The notes beneath the pieces are model-generated. The model ran no database searches. It was given only the letters and a program-made list of their open reading frames with translations, and was not told the origin of the DNA. From Glebionis coronaria (taxonomy: Eukaryota > Streptophyta > Magnoliopsida > Asterales > Asteraceae): a stretch of 64,000 nt of DNA. The stretch is taken from NCBI GenBank assembly GCA_025667525.1, contig CM046878.1, forward strand, positions 512,190,274 to 512,254,273, read 5' to 3'. Positions 1 to 11,202 of this stretch are shown here, one piece after another. Position 1 is the stretch's first letter. Each line of letters opens with the position of its first letter. The position numbers were made by a program, and so were the translations under genes.

Positions 1-560
1 GTTGTTTCCTTGGTGGGTACAGTACTTTTAACCCTCACAACAACACTAGGATCTCTAAAGCCAATTCCATGTGAAACTGGGTTGAGTGATCATTGTACTG
101 GACCATCAAAATTTCAGCTCGGTATCATGTACATGATCTTAGCTCTCGCAAGCATTGGGGTGGGGGGTACATGCTACACATTAGCAGCATTGGGTGCAGA
201 TCAATTCACCAAGCCGAGGCACCATGGCAGTTTCTTTAATTGGTATTTTTGTGCCATGTACATTGGAGCGCTTGGCAGTCTTGTAGGGATTATCTATATT
301 GAAGACAACGTGAGTTGGGGATTGGGATTTGGACTATGTGTTGCAACAAATTTAATAGGGTTAGTGGTTTTTGTTTCAGGTAAGCCATACTATCGATTGG
401 TCAAGCAAAAAGGTAGCCCGTTTACGAGGTTGGCTTGTGTTTTAGTAGCATCTTTCCGTAAAAGGAAAGTTTCTTTGTCACTTAAGAGTGAAGATTATTG
501 TCAAGCGCCTGTGGACGGATTAATAGAGTTGGTTGGCTCAACTCCTACCAATAGCTTCAA
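1..560 (+). CDS. NRT1/PTR family (NPF) transporter, penultimate exon, gene partial at 5' end
   Basis: The frame is open from base 1, so the gene begins upstream of the window. The exon encodes about 186 residues of a proton-coupled nitrate/peptide-type transporter of the major facilitator superfamily, a plasma or vacuolar membrane protein. Visible are hydrophobic helices, the conserved stretch GVGGTCYTLAALGADQF, then FFNWYF and the SWGLGFG helix, and the start of the large central cytoplasmic loop (KGSPFTRLACVLVASFRKRK). The exon ends at 560 before GTAAGT, leaving two bases of a codon (AA). These join the A at 8982 and continue in frame as FKFLNHAAL, the junction expected in this family. The loop wording resembles subfamily 2 (NPF2, which includes the NAXT-type nitrate exporters); that placement is inference. 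The ExxER motif would lie upstream. Confidence 0.93.
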
Positions 561-859
561 GTAAGTGTCTAACAAGCTTTTTTTGCATTAGCATGATGCG
601 GTCGATGGATCATCAATTTTTTTTCTGAGTAATAATGATATTTTCGAGTTTTACAATGCTCGTTGGGATGGGGGCAGAGAGAGGGAGCCAGGATTTAGGA
701 TTAAGGGGGGCGTAAAATACGAGTAGTAACATAAAGTTATATATTGTCAAAGTATCAAAATCTAAATGATCTTGAACATTATAACTAACATTAGGGTTAA
801 ATTCGTCACAATGTAAAATATAGAAAGGCCTATATCAAAACAAGGCATATGACTTACGG

Positions 860-975
860 GGTGTGTTTTTTTCTTGTTGTGCCTCTTAGTGGGAAGAGTT
901 ATGGGAACAAATCTCTTTCAACCACTTGTTACACACTCGCATAAAAAAACTCTATCTTCCCACTAAGAGACTAAT
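860..975. repeat. Short inverted repeat, possible MITE remnant
   Basis: The arm at 881-900 (CCTCTTAGTGGGAAGAGTT) is repeated in reverse complement at about 948-971 (AACTCTATCTTCCCACTAAG), with a loop of about 45 bases. Outer bases (GTGTGTTTTTTT at about 861, AAAAAAA near 942) are also complementary in part. No target duplication was identified, so the class is open. Confidence 0.5.
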
Positions 976-1120
976 TAAAAGGCTTATATGGTACCACTTA
1001 AAAAAGTAAACAAACCCTTACTTTACTATGCAAAGAACGGGCCACAAATAAACAAATTCCACATTGCTCGTCTTCTTCATCAAAAAACACCCCCATTGAA
1101 AGGTTTTTAAGCTAATGTTA

Positions 1121-1693
1121 GGCTGGGGGGAGTGGTAGAAAAAACCCACCCGTGGGTTACATGTGGCAAAAAGCCACGCGTGGGTTGCTAAGAAACCCAC
1201 CATCCCACCTCAAAAACCCACGCGTAGGTTGAGGGTCGCAGTGCAAAAAAAGTCGCTATAGGTGAGTTTCTCACCCTTCACAATACCCCAAATCTTTCTT
1301 TTTCATCCCCATTTAATTCTATATAATCCTCATTCACTTCTTTTTTTTTCATCTTCATCTTTTTTCTTTTCCACTCACAAAAAATCAACTTCTTCTCCCA
1401 TATGAGGTTTGGAGTGGTAGTTTTTTTTTTTTACTTTGTATGTTTTTATTTTTGGTATTTTACGTTTTTATTTACCCGTGTATTGTATTTTATTTTATGA
1501 TATAAAAGTTTTAATTTATAAATAAATAAGGTAAAAGTGATAGTGGAAAGATGAGGTGGAGGTGAGGTGCTGGTGGGTTTTTTTTCCTTAAGAACCTTGA
1601 AAGGTGAGTTTTGAGTGGGTTAGTGAGAGGAAAGAGAAAGCTGAGGTGGAGCTGACGTGGCGGTGGGATTTTATGTTACCACTCCCCCTAGCC
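1121..1693. mobile_element. Harbinger/Tourist-like MITE
   Basis: A 573 bp non-coding element. The left end GGCTGGGGGGAGTGGTA pairs with the right end TACCACTCCCCCTAGCC, and both sides are flanked by TTA (1118-1120 and 1694-1696), the duplication typical of PIF/Harbinger elements. Inside, near the left end, are several palindromic CCCACGCGTGGG-like words and AAACCCACC repeats. There is no transposase, so mobility would depend on enzyme from elsewhere. Confidence 0.75.
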
Positions 1694-2485
1694 TTAGTTC
1701 ATAAAGTGTATGTGATTCGTCATCAAAGCAAACCAAGAGGTGTGTTGGCTGCAACAGTTAGGGGCAGTGCCGAACCCAGCGAGGAAACTAAGGTGGTTCT
1801 TTGATTTGATTTAGTTAAGACGAAAAATTCAACTGTTCAATCATATTGTGATCATTTCGGGGCGGGTCGGGTTATGTCTAATTAGAGGCAGTTTCATTGA
1901 TATAACAAAACTTCATCTATATAGTAATGCATAAAAAAAAGTTTACATCAATGACGACCTAGTCTTTCTAGTTACGTAACTTCAAATGGCTCATGTTGTA
2001 ATACTGACTAGTAACTTGTAATATGTCCTTGCTAGAAGAATATTTGAGTTTTTGTAACATGATTATATATGGGTGCAGGCCTTCAGCACATACTTACGAG
2101 ACAATAAAGCATTTGCTCCAAGCTGCTTCTTAAAATACTTTATTTGTATAGGGTTTTTTGTATAGGTTTTGTGAAAAGTAGTAAAATGAAAGTTTGAAAT
2201 AGCAGAGGGCTTGAATGGAATATGAATAACAGTAAGAATAATACTAAATATCTTTGCGTTTTGGTCTTCTTCTCCAAAACAAAATATCAGACCTCCAATA
2301 TCCATTAAAAGAACAAGAGCCATGTTTTATATTTTTCTTTTTTTATTTGCTTTTTTGTTTTCTCCTTTTTTGTTTTGAATGTTCCCAGTCAAGTTCCAAG
2401 GTGGTTAGTGGGAACCACCGTGTTACACTCACCTTATTACACTATAGTTCCGCCTCTAACACGATAAGAGTAACTTTAGGCCAAC

Positions 2486-2880
2486 TGTTGTACGATACCG
2501 ACAACAAACCCGAAGTTCGATATCACGGAACCGCTAGATCGCGAGTCGTATCAAGCACAAGTAGCGAGCATGAGAGACTACACAAAACCAACAAGAATAT
2601 CCACACGATATACCCCCGAACCCCCCTTTATAAATAACCTTAATAAAGATTACATCGGGAAGAAGAGTTGTTCAATTAGGTTGCCCCTCATCCCTATTTA
2701 TAAAGATGAGGGGTAGGCACCTCCTTAAGTCTAATATGAAACTTCCCATAAACCAAACTTAAGGAGGTTAGTCCTTCCTTACCATGAAAGGCAAGCTTAT
2801 TCAAGTCTAATCCTAATCTATATCACTAAGTACACTTAAGTACATTAACCATGTTTAAGTTTACTACTAATATTCTAACG
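2486..2880 (-). repeat. 3' LTR of intronic Copia element
   Basis: Starts TGTTGTACGATACC on the plus strand and ends TATTCTAACG, where CG replaces the CA seen in the partner copy. Next to it on the interior side, the minus strand reads AGGTGGAAAT, a weak polypurine tract. Confidence 0.8.
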
Positions 2881-3379
2881 ATTTCCACCTAGGAGTAACA
2901 CTTACACATAACCGATACGCAACACCTTTTACTGGTGTTGGAACCTCGAACAGGAAACACCTTGGCGACCGGGCATTGTACTTTAGTAATTTCCCTAGAT
3001 TAGCTTCCATAGAATCCTTCCCTTTCTTCTTCTTTTCAGCAACATTACTCTATGCACTTTCTTTGGCCATGTACTTCGGTTACCATAGTGTTTGCCCACA
3101 CCTTTATAGCAAGGTGTACATTTTCCTTCTCATTTACCAAGCAGTTTATGTTTATCTTTTCTTCACTTTGTTTACCCTCCAACCATCTTTGAGCCAATGC
3201 AGCATGATCGTTAATAACCTGAAAAACCTCAGCTTCACGATCCCCTTGAACTCCATGCAGTTACACCTCAAACCAAACACGTTTATCAACCTGTACTCCA
3301 TGTACTCCTGTTTTAAGACCAGGACCAAGTTGTTTGAGTCCAACTTGTTTATGACCAAGTTGCTTTAATGCAACTTGTT

Positions 3380-4617
3380 TTGAACCTCCATGCTTTTGTA
3401 CATCAAAAGTTATCAGTTTTGCTTCTAAATTATACACATAGTTCTTTTTCCTAATTCCAGTCATCATAACCTGATAACCTTTGATCACCTTGATTCTACC
3501 CATCTATATCTTCATAGTATAATCCTCTTTTTCAAGAGTACCTAATGAAATCAAACTTCATTTTAATTCTGGAACATACCTGACATCTTCAAGTATAAAG
3601 TTTGATACATCATGCAACTATATCTTCACTTTCCCTATCCCTTTCATAGTGCATGTCTTGTTATTACCTAACTGAACTAAACCACCATCGATATCCTTGA
3701 AGTCATACAAGAAATCCCTCTTATGTGCCATATTATAAGACCCACCTGAATCCATTACCAATTCAGTCATCTCACCATTCCCGACTACCACTAGGGCTTC
3801 TCTAAAGTAGGCATTACCATCGTCATCAGAAGAATCAGAATCCTGATCATGTTTGCCCTTCTTGACGAACCTACTTGACTTCTTCAATGGACATCCTCTC
3901 TTCAGATGACCTTCTGAATGACATATGAAGCACTTAAGTTTACTAGTGCTACCCCTTGACTTAGACCGCGAACTTCCACCAGAATGAGCTTTCCTTGAAT
4001 GATCTGGCCTTCCCTTTACATATAACCCGTCACCAGTATCTTACTTTGTGCCTTAAGTTCTTTTATTCAACTCTCTTGAATTAAGATTCGCTAGAACATC
4101 CTCCATTGTCAAGGATTCCCTCCAATACAACAATGTCTCCACAAAGTTTTCATAAGATGATGGCAACAACATAAGTAACATGAGTGTCTGATCTTCAACC
4201 TCAATCTCGATATCAATATTCGCCAAATTAAGTATCAACTTATTAAACTCGTCTCTATGATCACCCAGTTTCGTACCTGGATTCATATAGAATGTGTACA
4301 ACTTCTTCTTCAAATACCGTTTGTTTGCTATGGACTTAGTCATATATAGACTAGTCAACTTCGTCTAAATTCCTAGAGCAGATGTTTCCTTAGTAACTTC
4401 CCGTAAAACATGGTCTCCCAAGTTTAGAATCAATGTATTGTATGCCTTCTTCATCAAAGTAACCTTTTTCACCTTCTTCCATGTTTGCGGGTAATGTCTT
4501 TAATGTAGCATCACCTCCCTGATGTACCATTAAAGCACACATCTTTATTTGCCTTAACCCGAAGTCATTATTTCCATCGAGTTTTTTGATGTCAAACCTA
4601 GTTATCAAACTAGCCAT
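3380..4617 (-). pseudogene. Copia gag-protease remnant (UBN2-type gag)
   Basis: Reading leftwards from 4617, the first frame starts MASLITRFDIKKLDG and FGLRQIKM, the usual opening of TNT1/Tork-type Copia gag. The next piece (4358-4053) has SLYMTKSIAN, KLYTF, EFNKLILNL and SLTMEDVLANLNSREL, the UBN2 gag domain. A zinc knuckle, CFICHSEGHLKRGC (CX2CX4HX4C), lies at about 3900-3940. The protease triad appears in VMDSGGSYNMA (about 3740-3770). A pre-integrase-like piece (GRIKVIKG, YVYNLEAK) follows at 3503-3400. Frames are broken by stops between the pieces. Integrase core, reverse transcriptase and RNase H are not visible; the stretch 2881-3380 is unassigned. Not functional. Confidence 0.85.
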
Positions 4618-5256
4618 TCTTCTAAAACCTTGCTACAAAGCTTGTCAAGTTGTTTCTTAACCAACTTTACCGACAAGCCTCACAAGCCATGTGCTATATA
4701 TCCGTTGTTGTTAAAAACTCTTTCTTGCGAATCGAATTTATTATAAAAACCCTAAACCCTGAATTTCAAACAAGTCAACCCGATCGTTAACTTAAAGCCC
4801 AAACAAATCACGATCGAACTTGAATCACAAGAAAATAAACCGTAACAAGAAACCTTCGCGTTAATCAACTTTTAATGAATCTAAAAGTATGATTGTCAAA
4901 GTCGAGTCTTAAATTAATAATCGACTCTTGTTTTGAACAAAAAGCCTTCGGTAACCTTTGTAGTATTATTCTTTGTCAATCTTTCTTTTGTTTTCGTCAA
5001 TTGTGACTACTCCAAAAGAACAAAATCATTTTATAATCCGAAGAATGAGAGTTGATACCCCCTTTGTAATTAACACCCACGTGTAAGAAAAACATAAACG
5101 AAACAAAGTTGTACCTTTTCTTGATTATCCACTTGAGTTCACCGTCTCGTCAACCCAATCGGCGATTGCTATTTCAATAAACGAATTTCAATAACCCAAA
5201 AGTTTTTTCTTTGCTCGAACTAGTGCTCGAGCTTCGAACATCACGATTAACCGATG

Positions 5257-5268
5257 TATCTGATACGA
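5257..5268 (-). other. Primer binding site, tRNA-Met type
   Basis: Two bases inside the 5' LTR the minus strand reads TCGTATCAGATA, close to the consensus TGGTATCAGAGC that pairs with initiator tRNA-Met. Confidence 0.6.
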
Positions 5269-5270
5269 TT

Positions 5271-5661
5271 TATTGTATAATACCGATAACAAACTCGAAG
5301 TTTGATATCGCGGAACCGCTATATCGCGAGTTGTATCGAGCACGAGAGACTACATGATACCGACAAAAATATGTACACAATACACCCCCCGAACCCCCTT
5401 TATTAATAACCGTAATAAAAATTACATCGGGAACAAGAATTGTTCAATTAGGATCCCCTCATCCCTACTTATAGAGATGAGGGGTAGGCACCTCCTTAAG
5501 TTTAATATGAAACTTCTCATAAACCAACTTGAGGAGGTTATTCCTTCCTTTCCATGTAAGGCAAGCTTAATACTTCCTAATTCAAGTCAAATCCTAATTT
5601 ATATCACAAATTACACTTAAGTCCCTAAACTATGTTTAAGTTTACTACTAATATTCTAACA
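5271..5661 (-). repeat. 5' LTR of intronic Copia element
   Basis: Partner of the LTR at 2486-2880. It ends in CTAACA (so TGTTAG on the minus strand) and contains the same CTCATCCCTA-TTATA-GATGAGGGG hairpin-like block at about 5458-5485. Confidence 0.8.
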
Positions 5662-6479
5662 CGAACCTTAATGCTCCTAACTCGATTGTCATACATAATG
5701 AAGTGTTAAGACCAGTGTTTTAAAATCCGAGTTAAATCGGCCAGTTAAATTGGTTGAAAAATAAATCGATCGGGTGATAAGATATTGATTTTAAACAATT
5801 AACATGATTGAACCATAAATTGGTGATTCAACTTGATTAATTAAAAAACCGGGTTTAAAAGACAAAACAGTTGTAGAAGTTGGACACAATGAAATGACAA
5901 GATCACTTGATGCAGCACATGTTTTCAGCAGAAGAAAAAGTAAAAAAAAAAACAACTTTAACACATTTTCTATGTTATTTGCTAGTTTTTCTATTTTTTT
6001 GTCGCGTAATAAACGTTTTTTATCCTTAAAAAGGTATATCATAGACCAGTTGTGTAATATTTGATCATTATACTTTCATTACATGTATTCTTTTATTTTT
6101 TATATTTAGGCACATTATGAGTCGATTAATCACAAAATAAATACCTTTTCGATATATTGTTTATATTATAACATTACCATTCACACACCAAACACTACAA
6201 AATTAAAATATAATATGAAAATCAATTACACTTGGAAAATGTGGCAAACAAGATACTTAAAGAAGTAATTAGCTCAAAAAAATTCCATGTTTTCAAAATA
6301 CCTATTACTCTCACGTTAGGGAGCTTTTTCTTTGATTTACTATTGTCTTTCACCACTTTTTACTATTTTTGGGATTTGATATGATGCGAATGTCAACATT
6401 TTTTTATTGTTTTATCGTAAGAATCCCTTCATTAATTCGTCATTATAAAAATGTCTTTATTATTCCAGCAAGCTAGAAG

Positions 6480-7560
6480 TACCATATCCAACCCCCGAAG
6501 TGTTATCAATACGTTCAACTTCATTGTCACTATCAATATCACTAGAATAATCAACCTTTTATCTAAAGGTTTTTCACATCACCCACAAGCACACATTTTT
6601 TCTCCATTTAACGTTTTCAAATCCTATTAATCTATAAAGGTAGAGCTTTGCCTTTCCACATTCATACCAAATGTGGAAGTCTTATTAGCCTATTCAACTT
6701 TCGTAGTAACCATGTTATCATCGTTCAAAGCATCAAGCGAGTTACTCAAGGAAACAATATGATTACCAGATTGTGAAACAGTCGTCTTGCTTGTCGTCTT
6801 AACGAGTTATCTTATCTCGAGACATTCTTTGTACCAATAAACGGAATCGTCTTAGGAGTCACCTCAGCAGTCGGTTGATTTACCTTGGGGTAGAATGTAG
6901 TTTTTGGTTTTATCGAAACCGGTTTGAAATTTTTGGTGCCTCAGTTATTACCACTCGATCTCTTTTTTAACTTCAGTCAAACAATCCTTTGTGAGCTTTA
7001 GGATAATCATCACATGAATATCCAAATATTAAGCACGTGTCGCAACGAAGAGGTTTCTACTCGTATTCAACATCAATATTTTATTTCATGTATCAAGGAC
7101 CTTCAATAATAGGAAGAACCATAACCATAATATCGCACAAATCATTACAAGAATCAATTTCAATAAAAGTTCTCGCATTCCTACCCCATGATTCCAAACA
7201 CGTGGAGTTTGTATATGAATCAAGCATTATGGGGGTTATGGTTTTTGATGCAATCAAGGTTAATCCATCCGATGTCTATACAAACATCGGGACATCATGA
7301 AACTTTACCCAAACTAGAACACGAGAAAATTCTTCCTTAAGGAGATTCATAGAAGTGGATCATTTATTAAAAAGCATAGGGACTCCACGAATAATCCATG
7401 GGCGATCTCTCAATACCGAATCAACACCTTCATTAGATATGAGAATCGAAAAAAGAAAAAAACATTTCACAAACGTTATTTTTTTAGGACATATATTTCA
7501 CAAATATTACGAACTAACCATCCCACAACAAAAAAACTGAAAACCTTTTACTAGTAAAGT
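6480..7560 (-). pseudogene. Decayed LINE ORF1-like DUF4283/zinc-knuckle relic
   Basis: On the minus strand from about 7420 leftwards a broken frame reads RPWIIRGVPM, STSMNLLKEEFSRVLVWVKFHDVP, then near 7040-7080 KPLRCDTCLIFGYSCDDY. This is the DUF4283 domain followed by a CX2CX4HX4C knuckle in which the His is now Tyr. The same arrangement, better preserved, lies at 49945-51349. Such ORF1 proteins are RNA-binding chaperones of plant LINEs. Several stops and frame changes; no ORF2 was found. The left limit is vague. Confidence 0.65.
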
Positions 7561-7679
7561 ACCCTTAAAATAATTTTTTCATTCTGTCAGTTACCTCATC
7601 AACTGAAGCTATAGGTAACAAAATATGATAATCAACATCTGCATCTAAAGCTACAGTAACAATAAAAATTCATTGCAAC

Positions 7680-8770
7680 TAGTTGTAGCGAATTTGCCAC
7701 GCCTTTGCACCCGGTTTGGACGGTCGTAAATGGCCCCATAAAATTGATACGAAAGCGTTTTGCAAAGAATTTTTTTGACCAATTTTTAACGGAATTTTAT
7801 TAAAGAATTTGAAATTTAAAAATATCCTACAATTTGTAACGGCACATTTTTGCTACGATTTGCAACGGATTTGCAATCCTTAGTTTTTGCAACAATTTTG
7901 CAGCGATATACTTTTGCTAAGGTTTTTTTGAAAGCAATACAAAATTAGTTTTAGAACTTCGTTTTAACTTGTCGCATATATGTAAAAAAAATTTAGGCTT
8001 GAGTGAATGGATTATATGCATTGCGCTTTTTGTTTCCAGATTTTCTAGTAATATAAAACCAATTATTCATAAATTCATAAATAAATACAAATTAATAATA
8101 CACTCTTGATATAAAATAACCACGTCGAAAGTGTACCAAATCCATAAGTCAAATATAAAAGTGCATCAAATACATATATAGCTAAATTTATTATGAAACG
8201 CTAATTACAAGGGATGTGAAGGAGAGATTCTTATGTAATATTAATGTAATTTACTTTATAATAAAGTTTATAACTCATTGGAAATATGACGCAAATTTCT
8301 ATGATTTTACGATGACTCTCCAAAGAAAATGTAACTTCTATTATACTTTTTGTATCTTTCGTTGCAAACCCGTTGCAAATTCTGGTATTATTGTCAATCC
8401 ATCTTTAATGGAATTAAAAAGTGGCTAGTTCTATATTTTGCAATGCATATGCAAAATAAGTTTTAAAGTTTTGAAACTCTAACTGACACCAAAAATTATA
8501 TCATGCTTTTTAATATTTACATTGCAAGATCATTGAAACTATTTTGCAACGAGTTTGCAATATTAATTAACAATAACTTCTTTTATAATTATTTCTATGT
8601 ATTGTGTTGCAAATCCAGTACAAGTTTTATATATATATGCAACGGAGTAGTAATGATAAAACACAAAAAAAAGTAAACAAGTAAGAAATTAATATGTTAC
8701 TTGCAACGGATTTGTTACCAATTTTTATTTCGTTTATTAGTTGTTAATCCGTTGCGAATATAATATATAG
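7680..8770. repeat. Region rich in the word GCAACGGATTTGC and variants
   Basis: No gene. Variants of TTGCAACGGATTTGCAA occur in both orientations near 7860, 8355, 8545, 8600, 8640, 8702 and 8750. Repeated short words in both orientations are typical of subterminal regions of class II DNA transposons, but I could not define terminal repeats or a duplication. Confidence 0.4.
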
Positions 8771-8981
8771 GTTGTTGCATTAGCATGCTTGTGATAGTGA
8801 CTCATGATCGTTAACAAGTCCTTGATCTCGTATAATCAATGCTAACATATATTATATATTAATATATTCAATGAAATAAAAAGTTCAAAACAATACAATT
8901 TGGAAGTTGCTTTTCGCAGACATCTACAAATAAAATTTATGTAAAGAAAGACAAAACTGATGATTGATATCTATGGTACAG

Positions 8982-9813
8982 ATTTTTAAACCATGCAGCT
9001 TTAGTGACCCAGGGTGATACCAATTCGGATGGTTCTATCAAGAAACCATGGAAGCTATGCACATTAGAACAAGTGGAAGATCTTAAAACCGTGATAAGAA
9101 TCTTGCCAATTTGGTCAACTGGTATAGGATTGCACACCCCTGTAGTCACACAAACATCCCTAATTGTACTCCAAGCTCTATCAATGGACCGTTATATGAG
9201 TCCAAACTTCCAAATCCCAGCTGGTACCATGTTGGTATTCGTAATAATCACAACTGCCATTTCTTTAGCCCTGATAGACCGTTTCCTTATTCCCACATTC
9301 CAAAAACTAACTGGTACCTCAGCCACGCTCTTAAAAAGAATTGGGGTTGGTCACGTTCTCACCATTTCAAGCATGGGCATTTCAGCACTAGTTGAGTCAA
9401 GACGTCTAGCCACAGCCCGGACCCACAACCAACATGGCAATTCAGTAGTGCCAATGTCGGCATTTTGGATTGTCCCACAATTAGTTGTTGTTGGTGTTGG
9501 TGAAGCATTCATGTTCCCTGGTCAAGTGTCATTATATTATCAAGAGTTTCCAAAGTCTCTTAAGAGCACGGCGGCTGCAATGTTGTCGTTGTTACTTGGA
9601 ATTGCATTTTGTATGGGTACTACGGTGATCGATGTTCTTAAAAATACGACAGGATGGTTGCCTGATGGTATCAATGATGGGAGGATGGATAACGTGTATT
9701 GGGTGTTGGCTATACTTGGTTTGATCAACTTTGGATACTTCTTGGTATGTTCATGGTTTTACAAATACCAAAATTCTGAAACTGAGGAGCTAGCTAGTAT
9801 TGATCCTCGCTAA
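8982..9813 (+). CDS. NRT1/PTR family (NPF) transporter, last exon
   Basis: Second visible exon of the same transporter, starting after the acceptor TACAG at 8977-8981 and ending with TAA at 9811-9813. It opens with the NPF signature around FLNHAALVTQGD, then PWKLCTLEQVEDLK and ILPIWSTGIG, which lead from the central loop into the C-terminal six-helix bundle. Further landmarks are ALSMDR, IPAGTM, DRFLIP, VGEAFMFPGQVSLYYQEFP and the KSLKSTAAAM helix, followed by a final helix near residues FGYFLVCSWFY and a short acidic tail. No stop or frameshift was seen, so this half looks functional. The reading phase matches the upstream exon exactly across an 8.4 kb intron. Substrate cannot be told from sequence; nitrate is the commonest in subfamily 2, but glucosinolates, phytohormones and other solutes occur in the family. 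Confidence 0.94.
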
Positions 9814-10550
9814 GTGACATAGACAAATGATTTAAGTGGTTGCAATTATTAAAACATGTATTGTAATTTTATACTGGTTGCTTGAAAAAGTGGACCGTTT
9901 TAAAGACATTATCATAACATAAACACGTAGAATGAAAAAGTAACTTGGTATATACCTAAGTAGTTAACCTTTTTGTTTTTAACGCTCAGAGTGAGTTTGT
10001 TAAATATACATTATTATGATAGTTAGAATATGGATACTACCAAATTAACCAACCCACCTGACTAGTACATTCATACCAAAAAAAAGAGACTGGAACCGTG
10101 ACCTACTGGAGGCCACTTACGTAGATGTATGTACTGAACAGTAAACAATATCCGAAACAACAAACAACACTAGATTTGCACTCAACCAACCACCCTTTAT
10201 ACTTATTTATTACTTATAGTTCAAAAAAATTACTTCTTAACGCATGATAACCAAACGATTACAAAAAAAATTATGAGTTATCTCTTCTAGGAAGACACAA
10301 ACCCTCACATATAAAATAAACACTCACTCAAACGATTATTGAATCAAACAAAGAGACCAATTCAATAATAGACTTAGAATGCTATTTGATAACTAGAAGA
10401 CATCCACAACTCAAAAACACAAAAATGAAAAATGAATATAGGTTATTTGAGAGAAAAAGTATAACGATGATGATTAGGAGGCCCTTATATGACCTTTGTT
10501 CACCAAAACTTGTGCACTTTTACTAATATCTTGAACATCATCAAACTTCT
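9814..10550. other. 3' flank of the NPF gene, no gene seen
   Basis: AT-rich sequence downstream of the stop codon, presumably including the 3' untranslated region. AATAAA-like signals are frequent but none can be singled out. Confidence 0.5.
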
Positions 10551-10559
10551 TAGTCAACA

Positions 10560-10905
10560 GCTTGTAGATTATCTTTATAAGTAGACTTATTTTTTGCTTG
10601 ATTATAATCCACAATTTTGACAGCAAATATATCCTACAAACCAAGACTACATATTTTGTTGCACTGTACCAAGATATTTGGTAAAAAAATATCAACAATT
10701 TAAGAATCGGTATGTATCTTAACAGTCTTGATAATGCTTGCATGCACTTTCTCTTTAACCAAATGAACATCTAACTCACAATGTTTTTCTCTTTTATAGA
10801 ACATATGGAGCATTTGTTTGAATAACTGAATGTCACATAATAACTCAACGAGATATAAACCTTTCAATCCAAGACTGTGTAAAATATTACCTAACCACAA
10901 TACTT
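10560..10905 (-). pseudogene. Copia RNase H fragment
   Basis: The minus strand from about 10905 reads WLGNILHSLGLKGLYLVELLCD, then KREKHCELDVHLVKEKVHAS and IIKTVKIHTDSQIVDIF, the C-terminal RNase H/tether end of a Copia polyprotein (normal form around TKHFEIDVHLVREK). One frame change and degraded flanks; no LTR in matching orientation is attached. A short relic, not functional. Confidence 0.75.
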
Positions 10906-10925
10906 CATAAGTTTTAGAAGTTACT

Positions 10926-11202
10926 ATTAGAAAGTTAGATTAGGCTCAATCTAATTGTGGGTTTAGGTCCATTAGGTTTAGGTTGTTTATTATTAAACTC
11001 GTGTATTTAATGTAAATACGTATGATGTGTTATGTAATAGGTGATTCAATCAATAAAACACATTTAGTATTTTATTAAAATACCGAATGTGTTTTATTGA
11101 TTGAATTAGTAATTTATATTAAATACATAGCTTTAATAATAAGCAATCTAAACCTAACGACTCTAAGCCCACAATCAAGTTGCCTAATCTAACCGTCTAA
11201 TT
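10926..11202. repeat. Long palindrome of two head-to-head short LTRs
   Basis: A copy of a short LTR in plus orientation (10926-11075: GTTAGATTAGG ... GATTCAATCAATAAAACACA) meets an inverted copy (11076-11202) at the symmetric centre GTATTTTATTAAAATAC (about 11067-11083). Arms are about 125-150 bp and diverged. The right arm also serves as one LTR of the mini-element at 11076-11840. Confidence 0.7.

Larger units (their letters stand above)
2486..5661 (-). mobile_element. Non-autonomous Copia retrotransposon, antisense to the NPF gene
   Basis: Two direct repeats of about 395 and 391 bp (2486-2880 and 5271-5661) share blocks such as GAACCGCTA-ATCGCGAGT and the AT-rich end TTTACTACTAATATTCTAAC, and are the LTRs. 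Flanking 5-mers CCAAC (2481-2485) and CGAAC (5662-5666) are a target duplication with one mismatch. Read on the minus strand, the 5' LTR (right copy) is followed after two bases by a primer site. The 2.4 kb interior holds only gag, protease and a pre-integrase scrap; no reverse transcriptase was recognised. Both LTR termini have lost TG or CA by point change, so the insertion is old. Confidence 0.85.
561..8981 (+). other. 8.4 kb transposon-filled intron of the NPF gene
   Basis: Donor GTAAGT at 561 and acceptor TACAG ending at 8981. The two exons rejoin in frame at a conserved NPF splice position. The intron is enlarged by a short inverted repeat, a MITE, an antisense Copia copy and a LINE relic, all listed separately. 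The stretches 561-850, 1697-2480 and 5667-6480 are AT-rich and I see no gene in them. Confidence 0.85.

Noticed and set aside
1018..1804. Short frames across the 1.1-1.8 kb region
   Set aside because: They fall in a MITE and intron sequence with palindromic repeats; no protein features.
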